A stretch of DNA of 64,000 bases from DATBGS01 sp036557885 (GCA_036557885.1 DATBGS010000146.1:1-64000), one strand, 5' to 3'. Positions 17,699-25,809 are shown, counted from the stretch's first letter. A program made the numbers and translations. The notes: generated by a model not told the origin, from the letters alone.

Positions 17699-20197
17699 AT
17701 GGCGCTTATGACTACTACCACTTCTGATAAAGCTGTCGTAATTCGGCCTGATCTGGCGGTGGTTGGCCGTGCTGAACAGCGCGTGGATGCCCGCCCGCTG
17801 GTGAGCGGGGCGCCGGTCTACGCGGCAGAGTTCGAGATGCCCAACATGCTGTATGGGCGTATTCTGCATTCGCCCCACGCGCACGCCAACATTCTCAACA
17901 TTGATGCGAGCAAGGCGCTGGCGCTGCCGGGGGTGCACGCGGTGCTGACCTGGCGCGATGTCCCTCGCGTGCGGCACACCACCGCAGGCCAGCCCTATCC
18001 AGAACTGTCCCCCTACGATATGTATTTGCTGGATAAGCGCGTGCGCTATGTGGGCGATTGGGTGGCGTTTGTGGCGGCGGAAACGCCCGCGCTGGCTGAG
18101 GAGGCGCTGGGGCTAATCGAGGTGACGTATGAGGTGCTGCCCGCCGTCTTTGACCCGCTGGAGGCGATGAAGGACGGCGCGCCCCAAATCCACGAGCCTG
18201 ATACGCATCATCCCAACTATGGCACACATAACGGCGAGATATACGACGCAACCCATAATATCGTGGGGCATGAAGACCTGGAGCGCGGCGACGTTGACGC
18301 GGCAATGGCAGAAGCGGAAGTGATCGTTGAGGGCGAATATCGCGTGCAGCGCGTTTCGCACTGCGCGCTGGAGCCGCATATCTGCGTGGCCTATCTGGAT
18401 GGCTACGAGCGGCTGAACGTGGTGAGCAGCACGCAGGTGCCCTATCACACGCGCCGCCAGTTGGCGGAAGCGATGGCGCTGCCAATTTCGAAGATACGCA
18501 TCATCAAGCCGCGCGTGGGTGGCGGCTTTGGCAGCAAACAAGAGATGCTGCTGGAGCCGGTGGCCGGGGCGCTAGCCCTGGCAACGCGCCAGCCGGTGCG
18601 CGTGGAATATTCCCGCGCTGAGGAGATGAGCGCGGGGCGTTTCCGACACCCCATGCTCATTCGCCTGCGCACCGGCCTCAAGCGCGACGGGACCATCCTG
18701 GCGTTTGACATGCACGCGATTGGGAACACTGGCGCCTATGGGACGCATGGCTTTACCGTGACGCGAGCGGCGGGCCACAAGACGCTGTGCCTCTATCGCG
18801 CCAAAGCCTACCGCTTCAAAGCCGATGTCGTCTACACGAACACGCCCATTGCTGGCGCGTTCCGGGGATACGGGGCGCCGCAGGGCTTCTTTGCGCTGGA
18901 AAGCAACATTGACGAATGCGCGCACGCGCTGGGCCTGGACCCGGTGGAGTTCCGCAAGCAGAACCACGTGCAAAAGGGCGATTACGACCCAATTGATACT
19001 GAAACCATTGACGATATTGTCATCCATCATCGCCGGTTTAATTCGTGTGGGCTGCGGGAATGCGTGGAGCGCGGCGCGGCGGCTTTTGGTTGGGGCACAC
19101 CGCTCAAGCGAGTGGAGGGGCATATCCGGCGCGGGCGCGGCGTGGCGACAGCCATGCAGGGCAGCGGCGTAGCAGGGTTCGAGTTGGGCGGCGCGTCCAT
19201 CAAGATGAACGAGGATGGCTCCTTTAATGTGATGACTGGCGCGACGGACATCGGCCAGGGCAGCGATACCATCCTGGCGCAGATTGCGGCAGAGGCACTG
19301 GGCGTGGGGCTGGACAAGATTCTGATGCACGGCTCGGATACCGACATCAGCGTCTTTGACTACGGCTCGTATGCCTCGTCCACGACGTATATCAGCGGCA
19401 AGGGCGTGCAGCTTGCCGCGCTGGAGGTGAAGCGGCAGATTCTCGTTGTTGCGGCTGATCTGCTCAACACGCCCGCCGACCAACTGGATATTCACGACAG
19501 CGTGATCTGGGCAGCTAATGGGGACGGCCCGGCAGGGACGCCGGGGCTACAGACGCTCGTAGCCCCGGCCACTGTGCCGGGGAACGACCCGGCAGGGTCG
19601 GCGGGGCTACAGACGCTCGTAGCCCCGGCGTCCCTGCCGGGGAAAGCACCCACGAAGCTCACCCTGGCGGATATTGCCATTGAAACGCTCTACGGCAACC
19701 ACCGCCAGCAGATTATGGGCAAGGGCGATTTCTCCATCAAAGATTCGCCCGCGCCCTTTTACGCGCAGTTTGCCGAGGTGGAGGTAGATACCGAGACGGG
19801 CCAGGTGCGCGTTACGCGCATGGTCAACGCGCTGGACCTGGGGCGGGCCATCAACCCCACACTGGCGAGCGGCCAGGTGGAAGGCGCGGTGACAATGGCG
19901 CTGGGCTACGCGCTGAGCGAAGAGATTAAGCTGGATGAAGTGGGGCGCGTGCGCAATCCAGGCTTTGTGGATTACAAGGTCTTCTCCACGCTGGATATGC
20001 CGCAGATGACGACGATTCTCGTCGAAGACCCGGAGCCAACCGGACCCTTTGGGGCGAAGTCCGCTGGGGAGGTGCCGATCAATGGCCCCGCGCCAGCCAT
20101 CGCCAACGCCATCTACGACGCGCTGGGCGTGCGCATCCGTGACCTGCCCATCACGCCAGAGAAGATTCTGGCGGCGTTGGATAAAAAGCCGTACTAA
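17699..20197 (+). CDS. xdhA: xanthine dehydrogenase-type molybdopterin-binding subunit
   Basis: An 832-residue Mo subunit of the xanthine dehydrogenase family. It has RVGGGFGSKQE, GAFRGYGAPQG and, near the C-terminus, GAKSAGEVPINGPAPAI with the catalytic Glu. It works with the FAD (15211) and Fe-S (16100) subunits. The start at 17699 is chosen because GGAGAG precedes it; upstream in-frame sequence is repeat. Residues of about 609-650 are encoded by four REP-like units in frame; the homologous XdhD at 6298-9237 goes straight from APDGRS to VSLSEV there, so this is an insertion of about 42 residues. The reading frame is intact. Confidence 0.92.
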   Translation: MALMTTTTSDKAVVIRPDLAVVGRAEQRVDARPLVSGAPVYAAEFEMPNMLYGRILHSPHAHANILNIDASKALALPGVHAVLTWRDVPRVRHTTAGQPYPELSPYDMYLLDKRVRYVGDWVAFVAAETPALAEEALGLIEVTYEVLPAVFDPLEAMKDGAPQIHEPDTHHPNYGTHNGEIYDATHNIVGHEDLERGDVDAAMAEAEVIVEGEYRVQRVSHCALEPHICVAYLDGYERLNVVSSTQVPYHTRRQLAEAMALPISKIRIIKPRVGGGFGSKQEMLLEPVAGALALATRQPVRVEYSRAEEMSAGRFRHPMLIRLRTGLKRDGTILAFDMHAIGNTGAYGTHGFTVTRAAGHKTLCLYRAKAYRFKADVVYTNTPIAGAFRGYGAPQGFFALESNIDECAHALGLDPVEFRKQNHVQKGDYDPIDTETIDDIVIHHRRFNSCGLRECVERGAAAFGWGTPLKRVEGHIRRGRGVATAMQGSGVAGFELGGASIKMNEDGSFNVMTGATDIGQGSDTILAQIAAEALGVGLDKILMHGSDTDISVFDYGSYASSTTYISGKGVQLAALEVKRQILVVAADLLNTPADQLDIHDSVIWAANGDGPAGTPGLQTLVAPATVPGNDPAGSAGLQTLVAPASLPGKAPTKLTLADIAIETLYGNHRQQIMGKGDFSIKDSPAPFYAQFAEVEVDTETGQVRVTRMVNALDLGRAINPTLASGQVEGAVTMALGYALSEEIKLDEVGRVRNPGFVDYKVFSTLDMPQMTTILVEDPEPTGPFGAKSAGEVPINGPAPAIANAIYDALGVRIRDLPITPEKILAALDKKPY
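19526..19643. repeat. four REP-like units inside the xdhA coding sequence
   Basis: Alternating units at 19526-19550, 19559-19583, 19588-19610 and 19619-19643, each with a CCCCGGC/GCCGGGG hairpin and GTAG or CTAC foot. The array is a roughly 60-base unit in two copies. It keeps the frame and encodes Gly/Pro/Ala-rich segments such as PGLQTLVAPA. Confidence 0.85.
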
Positions 20198-20237
20198 GCA
20201 AGCGAGAATGTGAGCAGAAAAAGATAAGGAGGCACGC

Positions 20238-20501
20238 ATGCAACCCTGGCAACAGCAGCAGCAGGCCCAGCGAGCCGCAGAGCAAGCCCAACGCGCAGCG
20301 CAGCAGGCGCAGCAAGCCGCGCAACGTCATCATCAGATGCACCAGCAAGCGGTGCAGCAGCAGCACATGCTGCAACAGCAGCGCCGCAGGAGGCCAGCGA
20401 GCCGCAGCACCTCTGGGGGCGGATGTGTTCGCACGCTCGTTGGGATTGCGTTTCTGGCGATTACCCTGGCGATACTCTACTGGTTTGTATTCGTTCGCTA
20501 G
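20238..20501 (+). CDS. Gln/Ala-rich peptide with C-terminal membrane anchor
   Basis: An 87-residue protein of unknown function. Residues 1-48 are almost entirely Gln, Ala, Arg and His in a helical, coiled-coil-like pattern. A short Arg/Ser-rich stretch follows, and residues of about 64-85 form one hydrophobic helix (VGIAFLAITLAILYWFVFV). A strong AAGGAGG site precedes the ATG, which argues for a real gene despite low complexity. It is 41 bases after xdhA. It may tether or scaffold something at the membrane, but this is only inference. Confidence 0.7.
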   Translation: MQPWQQQQQAQRAAEQAQRAAQQAQQAAQRHHQMHQQAVQQQHMLQQQRRRRPASRSTSGGGCVRTLVGIAFLAITLAILYWFVFVR

Positions 20502-20538
20502 CGCTGGCGTGAGCAGCGGAAATGGGAACGTCTGTGCC

Positions 20539-21474
20539 ATGACGGACTATCTGCGCCACAAACTCGATTTTGCCGACCCGGAGCTGGTCGCCGCCTATGA
20601 CGAGGTGTTTCTGTGGTCGGCACGCTTTGGGGAACTGCTCTTTCGGCATCTGCCACTGCGCCGGAATCTGCGCGTACTGGACCTGGCCTGCGGTACCGGC
20701 TTCCCGCTGTTTGAGCTAGCACACATGCTGGGCAGGTCGTGCGAGTTGGTGGGGGTGGATGTCTGGAAAGAGGCGCTGGAACGGGCGGGACTCAAGCGCA
20801 AGGTCTATGGCTTGCCGAATGTGCAGCTTGTGGAGGCGGATGGCGCGGCGCTGCCCTTCCCGGATGCGTCGTTTGATCTGGTCGTCTCCAATCTGGGCGT
20901 GAATAATTTTGCCGACCCGCAGGCGGCGCTGGCCGAGTGCTTCCGCGTGCTGAAGGCGGGCGGCACGCTGGCGCTGACGACCAACCTCCAGGGACATATG
21001 CGAGAGTTCTACAATGTCTTTCGGGAAGTTCTGACAGAACTGCGCGACACCGACGCCCTGGAGCGGTTGCAGGCGCAGGAGGCGCACCGGGGGACGTCAG
21101 CCTCCGTGTGCCAGCTTCTTGAGGGGGCTGGCTTTACGATTGCAAAGACGGTAGAAGACCGCTTCCAGATGCGCTATCTGGATGGCAGCGCGTTCTTCAA
21201 CCATTGGCTGACCAAGCTGGGCTTTCTGGAGGGCTGGCGCGGCGTGCTGGCGCCAGAGGATGAAGCGGCGGTCTTTGGCCTGCTGGAAGCGCGGCTCAAC
21301 GCGCTGGCCGCTGGCCGCGCCCCTGCTTTGAGGGGTAGCACCGGCGACCCTGCCGGTGCGGGTGGGGAACGGCCCGGCACCCTAAGACAGAAGGGCACGG
21401 CGGAGGCCGGGGCTACAGGCGAACTGCGCATGACCATCCCGATGCTCTATCTGGAGGGTCAGAAGCCAGGGTGA
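20539..21474 (+). CDS. class I SAM-dependent methyltransferase with repeat-derived insert
   Basis: A 311-residue methyltransferase. Motif I is VLDLACGTGFPLFE, then VGVDVWKEAL, AALPFPDASFDLVVSNLGVNNF and CFRVLKAGGTLALTTN. The ATG at 20539 is the natural start; sequence upstream in frame overlaps the Q-rich gene. Near the C-terminus, codons from about 21320 to 21418 are REP-like repeat sequence, giving a Gly/Ala/Arg-rich insert between LNALAAGRA and GELRMTIPM. The frame is kept and the final strand is still present. Acceptor unknown. Confidence 0.84.
   Translation: MTDYLRHKLDFADPELVAAYDEVFLWSARFGELLFRHLPLRRNLRVLDLACGTGFPLFELAHMLGRSCELVGVDVWKEALERAGLKRKVYGLPNVQLVEADGAALPFPDASFDLVVSNLGVNNFADPQAALAECFRVLKAGGTLALTTNLQGHMREFYNVFREVLTELRDTDALERLQAQEAHRGTSASVCQLLEGAGFTIAKTVEDRFQMRYLDGSAFFNHWLTKLGFLEGWRGVLAPEDEAAVFGLLEARLNALAAGRAPALRGSTGDPAGAGGERPGTLRQKGTAEAGATGELRMTIPMLYLEGQKPG
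21335..21416. repeat. REP-like pair inside methyltransferase coding sequence
   Basis: GTAGCACCGGC-GACCC-TGCCGGTGC at 21335, then an inverted unit ending GAGGCCGGGGCTAC at 21416, with the AAGGGCACGG inner block also seen near 1070 and 29855. The preceding CCCCTGCTTTGAGGGG hairpin also occurs, inverted, near 27481. Confidence 0.8.
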
Positions 21475-21496
21475 AATATCGTTCCCAGATGCCAGT

Positions 21497-21691
21497 GCTG
21501 TAAACGGTGTAAAAGGTGTAAACGGTGTAAATGCTTGGGAATATCTGCCGGAATAGTACCACCATAAACAATGTAAAAGGTGTAAAAGGTGTAATACTTG
21601 ATAAATAAATACCCTTTATTATTATGAAGAAGACGTAAGGCTAGAGCGTTTACACCCTTTACACCCTTTACACCCTTTACACCGGGTGTAG
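21497..21691. repeat. array of 9-bp units, direct then inverted
   Basis: Unit GGTGTAAAN. Four tandem copies at 21497-21532, three at 21570-21596, then four inverted copies (CTTTACACC form) at 21648-21683, followed by GGGTGTAG. The central stretch is AT-rich. The inverted copies can pair with either direct block. The array fills most of the 264-base gap between the methyltransferase stop (21474) and the XdhC/CoxI start (21739). A regulator-binding array or a large RNA hairpin are both possible. Confidence 0.85.
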
Positions 21692-21738
21692 TCAAATCAA
21701 GGCCAAGAAATAGCAATCACACCTCCCAGGAGAACCTG

Positions 21739-22944
21739 ATGCGCGCCTTCTTCCATGAACTCGCTGAGGCGATAGAGCGGGGCGAAACCGTTGCGCTGGC
21801 GACCATCGTCAAGCGGCGTGGCTCCGTGCCGCGCGAGGTAGGCGCCAAGATGATCGTGCATCGCGGCGGCGCCATCACCGGCACAGTTGGCGGCGGCTGC
21901 GGCGAGGCCGAAATCTGGCGCAGCGCCCTGGCGACGATTGAGAGCGGGCGGCCCCAATCAGTCTACGTGGACCTGACGGAAGAGATCGCGCTGACCAGCG
22001 AGGGCGTTTGCGGCGGCACCTACGAGGTGTTTGTGCAGCCCTGGTCGCGCGCGCTTCATCCTGTAGCCATCGAACTGCCGATGGACCAGTACGCGCGGGC
22101 GGCAGAAGCGGCGCTGGCGGCCAATCAGGGCGCGGTGCTGGCAAGCGTGATTCACGCTACTGGCGCCTGGCAAGACCGTCTGGGCGCGCAAATGCTCATT
22201 CGAGAGGATGGCGAGACAACCGGCACTCTTGATCTGGACGAGGGCAGCATGCCCGGCACGGTGGCCGGGGCTACAGGCAGCATCCGCGAGGCGGCGCTGA
22301 AGGCGCTGCGCCAGGGTACGCCGCTGGTGGCGGAATACGCTGGCCCGTCTGGGAGCGTGGCCGAGGTCTTCTTTGACCCGTTTCTGCCGCGCCTGGAGTT
22401 GATTATTGTGGGCGCCGGGCATATCGCGGTGCCGCTGGCGAATCTGGCGCACGCGCTGGACTTCGAGGTTACGGTGATTGATGATCGCGCCTCGTTTGCC
22501 AACAAAGAGCGCTTTCCCCAGGCCCGCCAGATTCTCGTGGGCGGCGCGGAAGTGTCGCTCGGCAGCCTCAAGATCACGCCGCGCAGCCATCTGGTGCTGG
22601 TGACACGCGCCCACAGCCACGATGTGGAGGCGCTGCGGGCCGTCATCACTTCAGACGCGGCGTATATCGGGATGATTGGCAGCCAGCGGCGCGTCTGGGC
22701 CGTCTATAAGCTGCTGCACGATGAAGGCGTTCCCGCCGAGCAACTGCTGCGCGTGCGCGCCCCGATTGGCCTTGATCTGGGCGGGAATACGCCCGCTGAA
22801 ATTGCCCTGTGCATCATGTCGGAGATTGTGCTGCTGCGACGAGGCGGGACAGGCGCCCCGATGTCTGATCGGCTGCGTGGGCGCTATCAGGCGCGGCTGG
22901 CGCGGCTTGATGCCGAAGACGTGGATATGGATGATGAAGTTTGA
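21739..22944 (+). CDS. XdhC/CoxI family molybdenum hydroxylase maturation factor
   Basis: A 401-residue XdhC/CoxI protein, which binds and sulfurates or inserts molybdenum cofactor for xanthine dehydrogenase-type enzymes. The N-terminal domain has RRGSVPREVGAKMIV and TGTVGGGCGEAE, plus SEGVCGGTYEVFVQP. The C-terminal Rossmann domain has LIIVGAGHIAVPLANLA and a late GLDLGGNTPAEIALCIMSEIV. A single REP-like unit (22251-22274) lies in frame between the domains. The ATG follows the 9-bp repeat region, with AGGAGAACC as SD. It should serve both hydroxylases of the island. Confidence 0.92.
   Translation: MRAFFHELAEAIERGETVALATIVKRRGSVPREVGAKMIVHRGGAITGTVGGGCGEAEIWRSALATIESGRPQSVYVDLTEEIALTSEGVCGGTYEVFVQPWSRALHPVAIELPMDQYARAAEAALAANQGAVLASVIHATGAWQDRLGAQMLIREDGETTGTLDLDEGSMPGTVAGATGSIREAALKALRQGTPLVAEYAGPSGSVAEVFFDPFLPRLELIIVGAGHIAVPLANLAHALDFEVTVIDDRASFANKERFPQARQILVGGAEVSLGSLKITPRSHLVLVTRAHSHDVEALRAVITSDAAYIGMIGSQRRVWAVYKLLHDEGVPAEQLLRVRAPIGLDLGGNTPAEIALCIMSEIVLLRRGGTGAPMSDRLRGRYQARLARLDAEDVDMDDEV
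22251..22274. repeat. single REP-like unit inside the XdhC/CoxI gene
   Basis: GCCCGGCACGGTGGCCGGGG then CTAC, the inverted form of the GTAG hairpin. It adds eight codons (PGTVAGAT) in frame in a variable loop before the C-terminal part. Confidence 0.75.
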
Positions 22945-22954
22945 TACCGTGTAT

Positions 22955-23012
22955 CCCCGGCTGGGGCACGAACCGGCTAGAAGCCGATGGTACACGTGCC
23001 CCGGCGGGGATG
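22955..23012. repeat. REP-like repeat between convergent genes
   Basis: CCCCGGCTGGGGCAC, then ACCGGCTAGAAGCCGATGGTAC, then GTGCCCCGGCGGGG. The middle motif matches copies near 17594 and 27459. It lies between the 3' ends of the XdhC/CoxI and KGG genes and may also form a transcript end. Confidence 0.7.
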
Positions 23013-23052
23013 CTGCTAGTGCAGGTACGCTGTCCTTCAGACGGGCAAGGGG

Positions 23053-23316
23053 CTATCTGGTTTTGCCGTGCTTGGCGGAGCCGCCCTTCTGCCCGATCTT
23101 GGAGTAGAAGTCGGGACCATGCTGGCGCTTGGTGGATTCGCCGCCCTTGCGCCCGATCTCGGCATAGAATTCCGGCCCGCGCCTGGCCTTCACTGCTTCC
23201 CCGCCCTGCTTGCCGATGCGGGAATAGAACTCCGCCCCATACTTCTTGCTGACCGTCTGGCCGCCACGACGCGCTTGCTCGGACCCTGGCTCTGGACCAC
23301 GTTTGTTGGCTGGCAT
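23053..23316 (-). CDS. KGG-repeat stress protein (con-10/GsiB type)
   Basis: An 87-residue hydrophilic protein with three repeats of the form GxEFYxxIGxxGG (KYGAEFYSRIGKQGG, RGPEFYAEIGRKGG, HGPDFYSKIGQKGG), each linked by Lys/Arg-rich spacers. This is the KGG/con-10 family found in general stress and desiccation proteins such as B. subtilis GsiB. It is likely disordered and cytoplasmic. The ATG at 23316 gives a clean MPANKRG start; upstream frame is not conserved in style. A promoter with TTCACA and TATGCT is 60 bases upstream. Confidence 0.88.
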   Translation of the reverse strand: MPANKRGPEPGSEQARRGGQTVSKKYGAEFYSRIGKQGGEAVKARRGPEFYAEIGRKGGESTKRQHGPDFYSKIGQKGGSAKHGKTR

Positions 23317-23368
23317 GTGTGAAGCCTCACTTTCGCAACTCGCAGTATGTATCGAACAACCGTGCTGT

Positions 23369-23397
23369 AGCATACCACAAACGAGCCATGCTGTGAA
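23369..23397 (-). promoter_or_regulatory. candidate promoter of the KGG gene
   Basis: On the minus strand TTCACA (23392-23397), 17 bases, TATGCT (23369-23374). It lies between the hisC-like stop at 23401 and the KGG gene, so the stress gene can be transcribed on its own. Confidence 0.5.
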
Positions 23398-23400
23398 GGG

Positions 23401-24522
23401 TCAGGCTGCTGGTGTGGTGGTTTGCACAACAGGCAAGACGCGGCGGAAAATCTCGGCAAACGCGGCGCGTTCTGCGGGCTGGCCCACCGTCACGCGGATG
23501 CAGCGGTTGAGCGGGGCGACGCCGGGCATGCGGATGAAGACGCCCTCAGCCGCCAGTGCTGTCACCAGATGCTTTGCTCGCTCGAATCCGCCCGCGTCTA
23601 TCGTTACAAAGTTGGTGGCCGAAGGCAGCGGCGCCAGGCCCAATTCGCGGGCGAGGTGGGTGTAATCCTCTCGGCCTGCCGCGACGGACGTGACAACGCT
23701 CTGCACGAAATCATCGTCTTCCAGCGAGGCCAGGGCGCCCTCTACCGCCAGCAGATTCACCCCGAAGTGCAGCCGAATCTTCTCAAACACCTGGATGAGT
23801 GATTCTGGCCCGAAGGCATAGCCAATGCGCGCGCCAGCCATGCCATAGGCTTTAGAGAAGGTGCGCATGCGCAGCACTCTGGGGTCTTCCACAGCGATTG
23901 GGGGGATGGCGTCCGGCGGGGCAAACTCGGTATAGGCTTCATCCAGAATGAGCAGGCATTGGTTGGGGAGCCGTTCCACCAGGGCATGCAGTTCTGTAGC
24001 AGTATGCCAGGAGCCGGTTGGGTTATCGGGATTCGCCAGATAAACCAGGCACGCCTTGACGCGCTGTGCAGCCTCGGCCAATGCTTCCAGGTCGTTCTGG
24101 TCGTTGCGATAGGGGACGCGCTCCAACTGGGCGCCGAAGCCTGCTACGTGATAATTAAACGTGGGGTAGGCGCCCAGCGATGTGACGGCGTAATCGCCGC
24201 GCTCCATAAACGCGCGCACCACCAAGCCGAGCAGATCATCAATGCCGCTGCCCACAACGATCTGTTCGCGCTTGATGCCCAGCCGCTCGGCCAGCGTCTC
24301 GCGCAGCAGGTAGTTTTCGGGGTCGGCATAGTTGGAGACGCGCCCGATGGCGGCTTGCATGGCCGCCTGTGCGCGGGGCGATGGGCCAAAGTTGCTTTCA
24401 TTGGCGCCCAGCCGAAGGATAAAGGTTCGCCCGCTCTGGCGCTCAATGGCCTCCGGGCCAACAAACGGCACTGTTGCGGGCAATTCGGCTACCAGTCGTG
24501 TTACTGGCGCACCCTGATTCAT
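23401..24522 (-). CDS. hisC: HisC-like class I/II aminotransferase
   Basis: A 373-residue PLP-dependent aminotransferase of the histidinol-phosphate aminotransferase branch. Typical blocks are LGANESNFGPSP at the N-terminus, GSGIDDLLGLVVRAF, ANPDNPTG, LILDEAYTEFA and the PLP-lysine motif TFSKAYGMAGARIGYAFG, then a late RVTVGQPAERAAF. No other his genes are near, so it may act on another amino acid or on a specialised substrate. The ATG follows AGAGGAAG. The family is firm; the exact substrate less so. Confidence 0.87.
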   Translation of the reverse strand: MNQGAPVTRLVAELPATVPFVGPEAIERQSGRTFILRLGANESNFGPSPRAQAAMQAAIGRVSNYADPENYLLRETLAERLGIKREQIVVGSGIDDLLGLVVRAFMERGDYAVTSLGAYPTFNYHVAGFGAQLERVPYRNDQNDLEALAEAAQRVKACLVYLANPDNPTGSWHTATELHALVERLPNQCLLILDEAYTEFAPPDAIPPIAVEDPRVLRMRTFSKAYGMAGARIGYAFGPESLIQVFEKIRLHFGVNLLAVEGALASLEDDDFVQSVVTSVAAGREDYTHLARELGLAPLPSATNFVTIDAGGFERAKHLVTALAAEGVFIRMPGVAPLNRCIRVTVGQPAERAAFAEIFRRVLPVVQTTTPAA

Positions 24523-24625
24523 ACAGCTTCCTCTTTCTTGTGGAGCTTCCTGATCAACTGGGCTGCATTGTAGGCTGGTTTTTTCGCGCTTGTCAACAAG
24601 GCGGTTCTATAACCCGCCTCATCTC

Positions 24626-24654
24626 TTGACAGCGCTGCTTTTTTGTTGTATATA
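24626..24654 (+). promoter_or_regulatory. sigma70-type promoter of the ABC exporter operon
   Basis: TTGACA at 24626-24631, 17-base spacer, TATATA at 24649-24654. The transcript should start near 24661, leaving a leader of about 150 bases before the ATPase gene. Confidence 0.7.
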
Positions 24655-24686
24655 TCCGTTATGGATATATCGTATACGGACGTATA
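24650..24686. promoter_or_regulatory. two adjacent dyads over the exporter promoter start site
   Basis: First dyad ATATATCC-GTTAT-GGATATAT (24650-24670) overlaps the -10 box and start site. Second dyad TATACG-GA-CGTATA (24673-24686) lies just downstream. Both have perfect arms and are placed where a TetR- or PadR-like repressor would block transcription. No regulator gene adjoins them. Confidence 0.6.
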
Positions 24687-24816
24687 AGTAGGAGAAGCGA
24701 GTTGCTTGCTTAACAGTTTTGCCAGATATTTTCAGCCGGGCATTTATATGTTATGCTGAGTAGACCTTGCCGAGCTTTCCGTATGAATGAGTGTCCCTCT
24801 GGATAGGAGCGCCGTA

Positions 24817-25809
24817 TTGTCCAGCCCAACTCACACCATCCAGGTGAGCGGCCTGTGTAAGACGTATTCCGTGACTGAGCGCGAGCCTGGCCTGGGCGCG
24901 GCCCTGCGCAGCCTGGTGCGCCGCAAATTTAAGGCAGTGAAAGCGGTTGATGCAATCAGCTTTGAGGTGGCACCGGGCGAGATAGTTGGGTTCCTGGGAC
25001 CAAACGGCGCGGGCAAGACCACGACGCTCAAGATGCTTTCCGGGCTGCTCTATCCGACTGGCGGGCAGGTGAGCGTGCTGGGGCACACGCCCTCCAAGCG
25101 GGAAAAGGACTTTCTGCGCCAGATTACGCTGATTATGGGCAATCGCAATCAGTTGCAGTGGGATATTCCGGCGATGGATTCGTTTGATCTGAACCGGGCG
25201 ATCTATCACCTGCCAGAAAGCGATTACAAGCGCACGCGCGACGAATTTATTGACCTGCTGGACCTGGGCGAACTGGTGAATAAGCCGGTGCGCAACCTGT
25301 CGCTGGGCGAGCGGATGAAGATGGAGATTGCCGGGGCGCTCTTGCATCGGCCACAGGTGCTCTTTCTGGACGAGCCGACGATTGGCCTGGATGTGACCAT
25401 GCAGCGCCGCATTCGCACGTTTATCGCGGAATATAACCAGCGCTACGGCGCGACGGTGCTGCTGACCAGCCACTACATGGCCGATGTGGAGGCGTTGTGC
25501 CGCCGGGTAATCGTGATCCATCATGGCAAGCTGCTCTTTGATGGGCAACTGAGCGACCTGGCCGGGCGCTTTGCCGCCTACAAGACGATTGTGGTGACGC
25601 TGGAAGACCCCACGACTGACCTCAGCACCTATGGCACCGTTGTTGAGAAAGAAGGCGCGCAGGTCAAGCTGCGCGTGCCCAAGGCCGAAACGCCGCGCAT
25701 GACGGCGCTGCTGCTGAGCGAGTGCCCCGTTTCCGATCTGACGATTGAAGACCCGCCCATCGAGGATGTGATCGAGCGTGTCTTTGCGCAGGAGGCGGTG
25801 TCGTCATGA
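24817..25809 (+). CDS. ABC exporter ATP-binding protein
   Basis: An ATPase subunit of about 330 residues. Walker A is GPNGAGKT, the signature LSLGERMKME and Walker B VLFLDEPTIGLD, with a TSHYMADVEALC switch His. It is the type paired with ABC-2 permeases of the viologen/daunorubicin-exporter-like group. The TTG at 24817 with AGGAG seven bases upstream is preferred; an in-frame ATG at 24787 lacks an SD. The stop overlaps the first permease start. Substrate unknown. Confidence 0.9.
   Translation: MSSPTHTIQVSGLCKTYSVTEREPGLGAALRSLVRRKFKAVKAVDAISFEVAPGEIVGFLGPNGAGKTTTLKMLSGLLYPTGGQVSVLGHTPSKREKDFLRQITLIMGNRNQLQWDIPAMDSFDLNRAIYHLPESDYKRTRDEFIDLLDLGELVNKPVRNLSLGERMKMEIAGALLHRPQVLFLDEPTIGLDVTMQRRIRTFIAEYNQRYGATVLLTSHYMADVEALCRRVIVIHHGKLLFDGQLSDLAGRFAAYKTIVVTLEDPTTDLSTYGTVVEKEGAQVKLRVPKAETPRMTALLLSECPVSDLTIEDPPIEDVIERVFAQEAVSS

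Noticed and set aside
18572..19495. 307-codon open frame antisense to xdhA
   Set aside because: Shadow of the Mo-subunit gene; includes complement of conserved motifs and no homology-like pattern.
21497..21691. CRISPR array
   Set aside because: Units are 9 bases with no spacers and include an inverted block; no cas genes in the window.
21459..21716. Frame across the 9-bp array encoding repeats such as GVKGVKGV
   Set aside because: The periodic peptide is a by-product of a 9-base repeat; no SD and no start context.
24751..25548. 265-codon minus-strand frame opposite the exporter ATPase
   Set aside because: It covers the complement of Walker A and signature motifs and spans the exporter promoter-leader; not a real gene.
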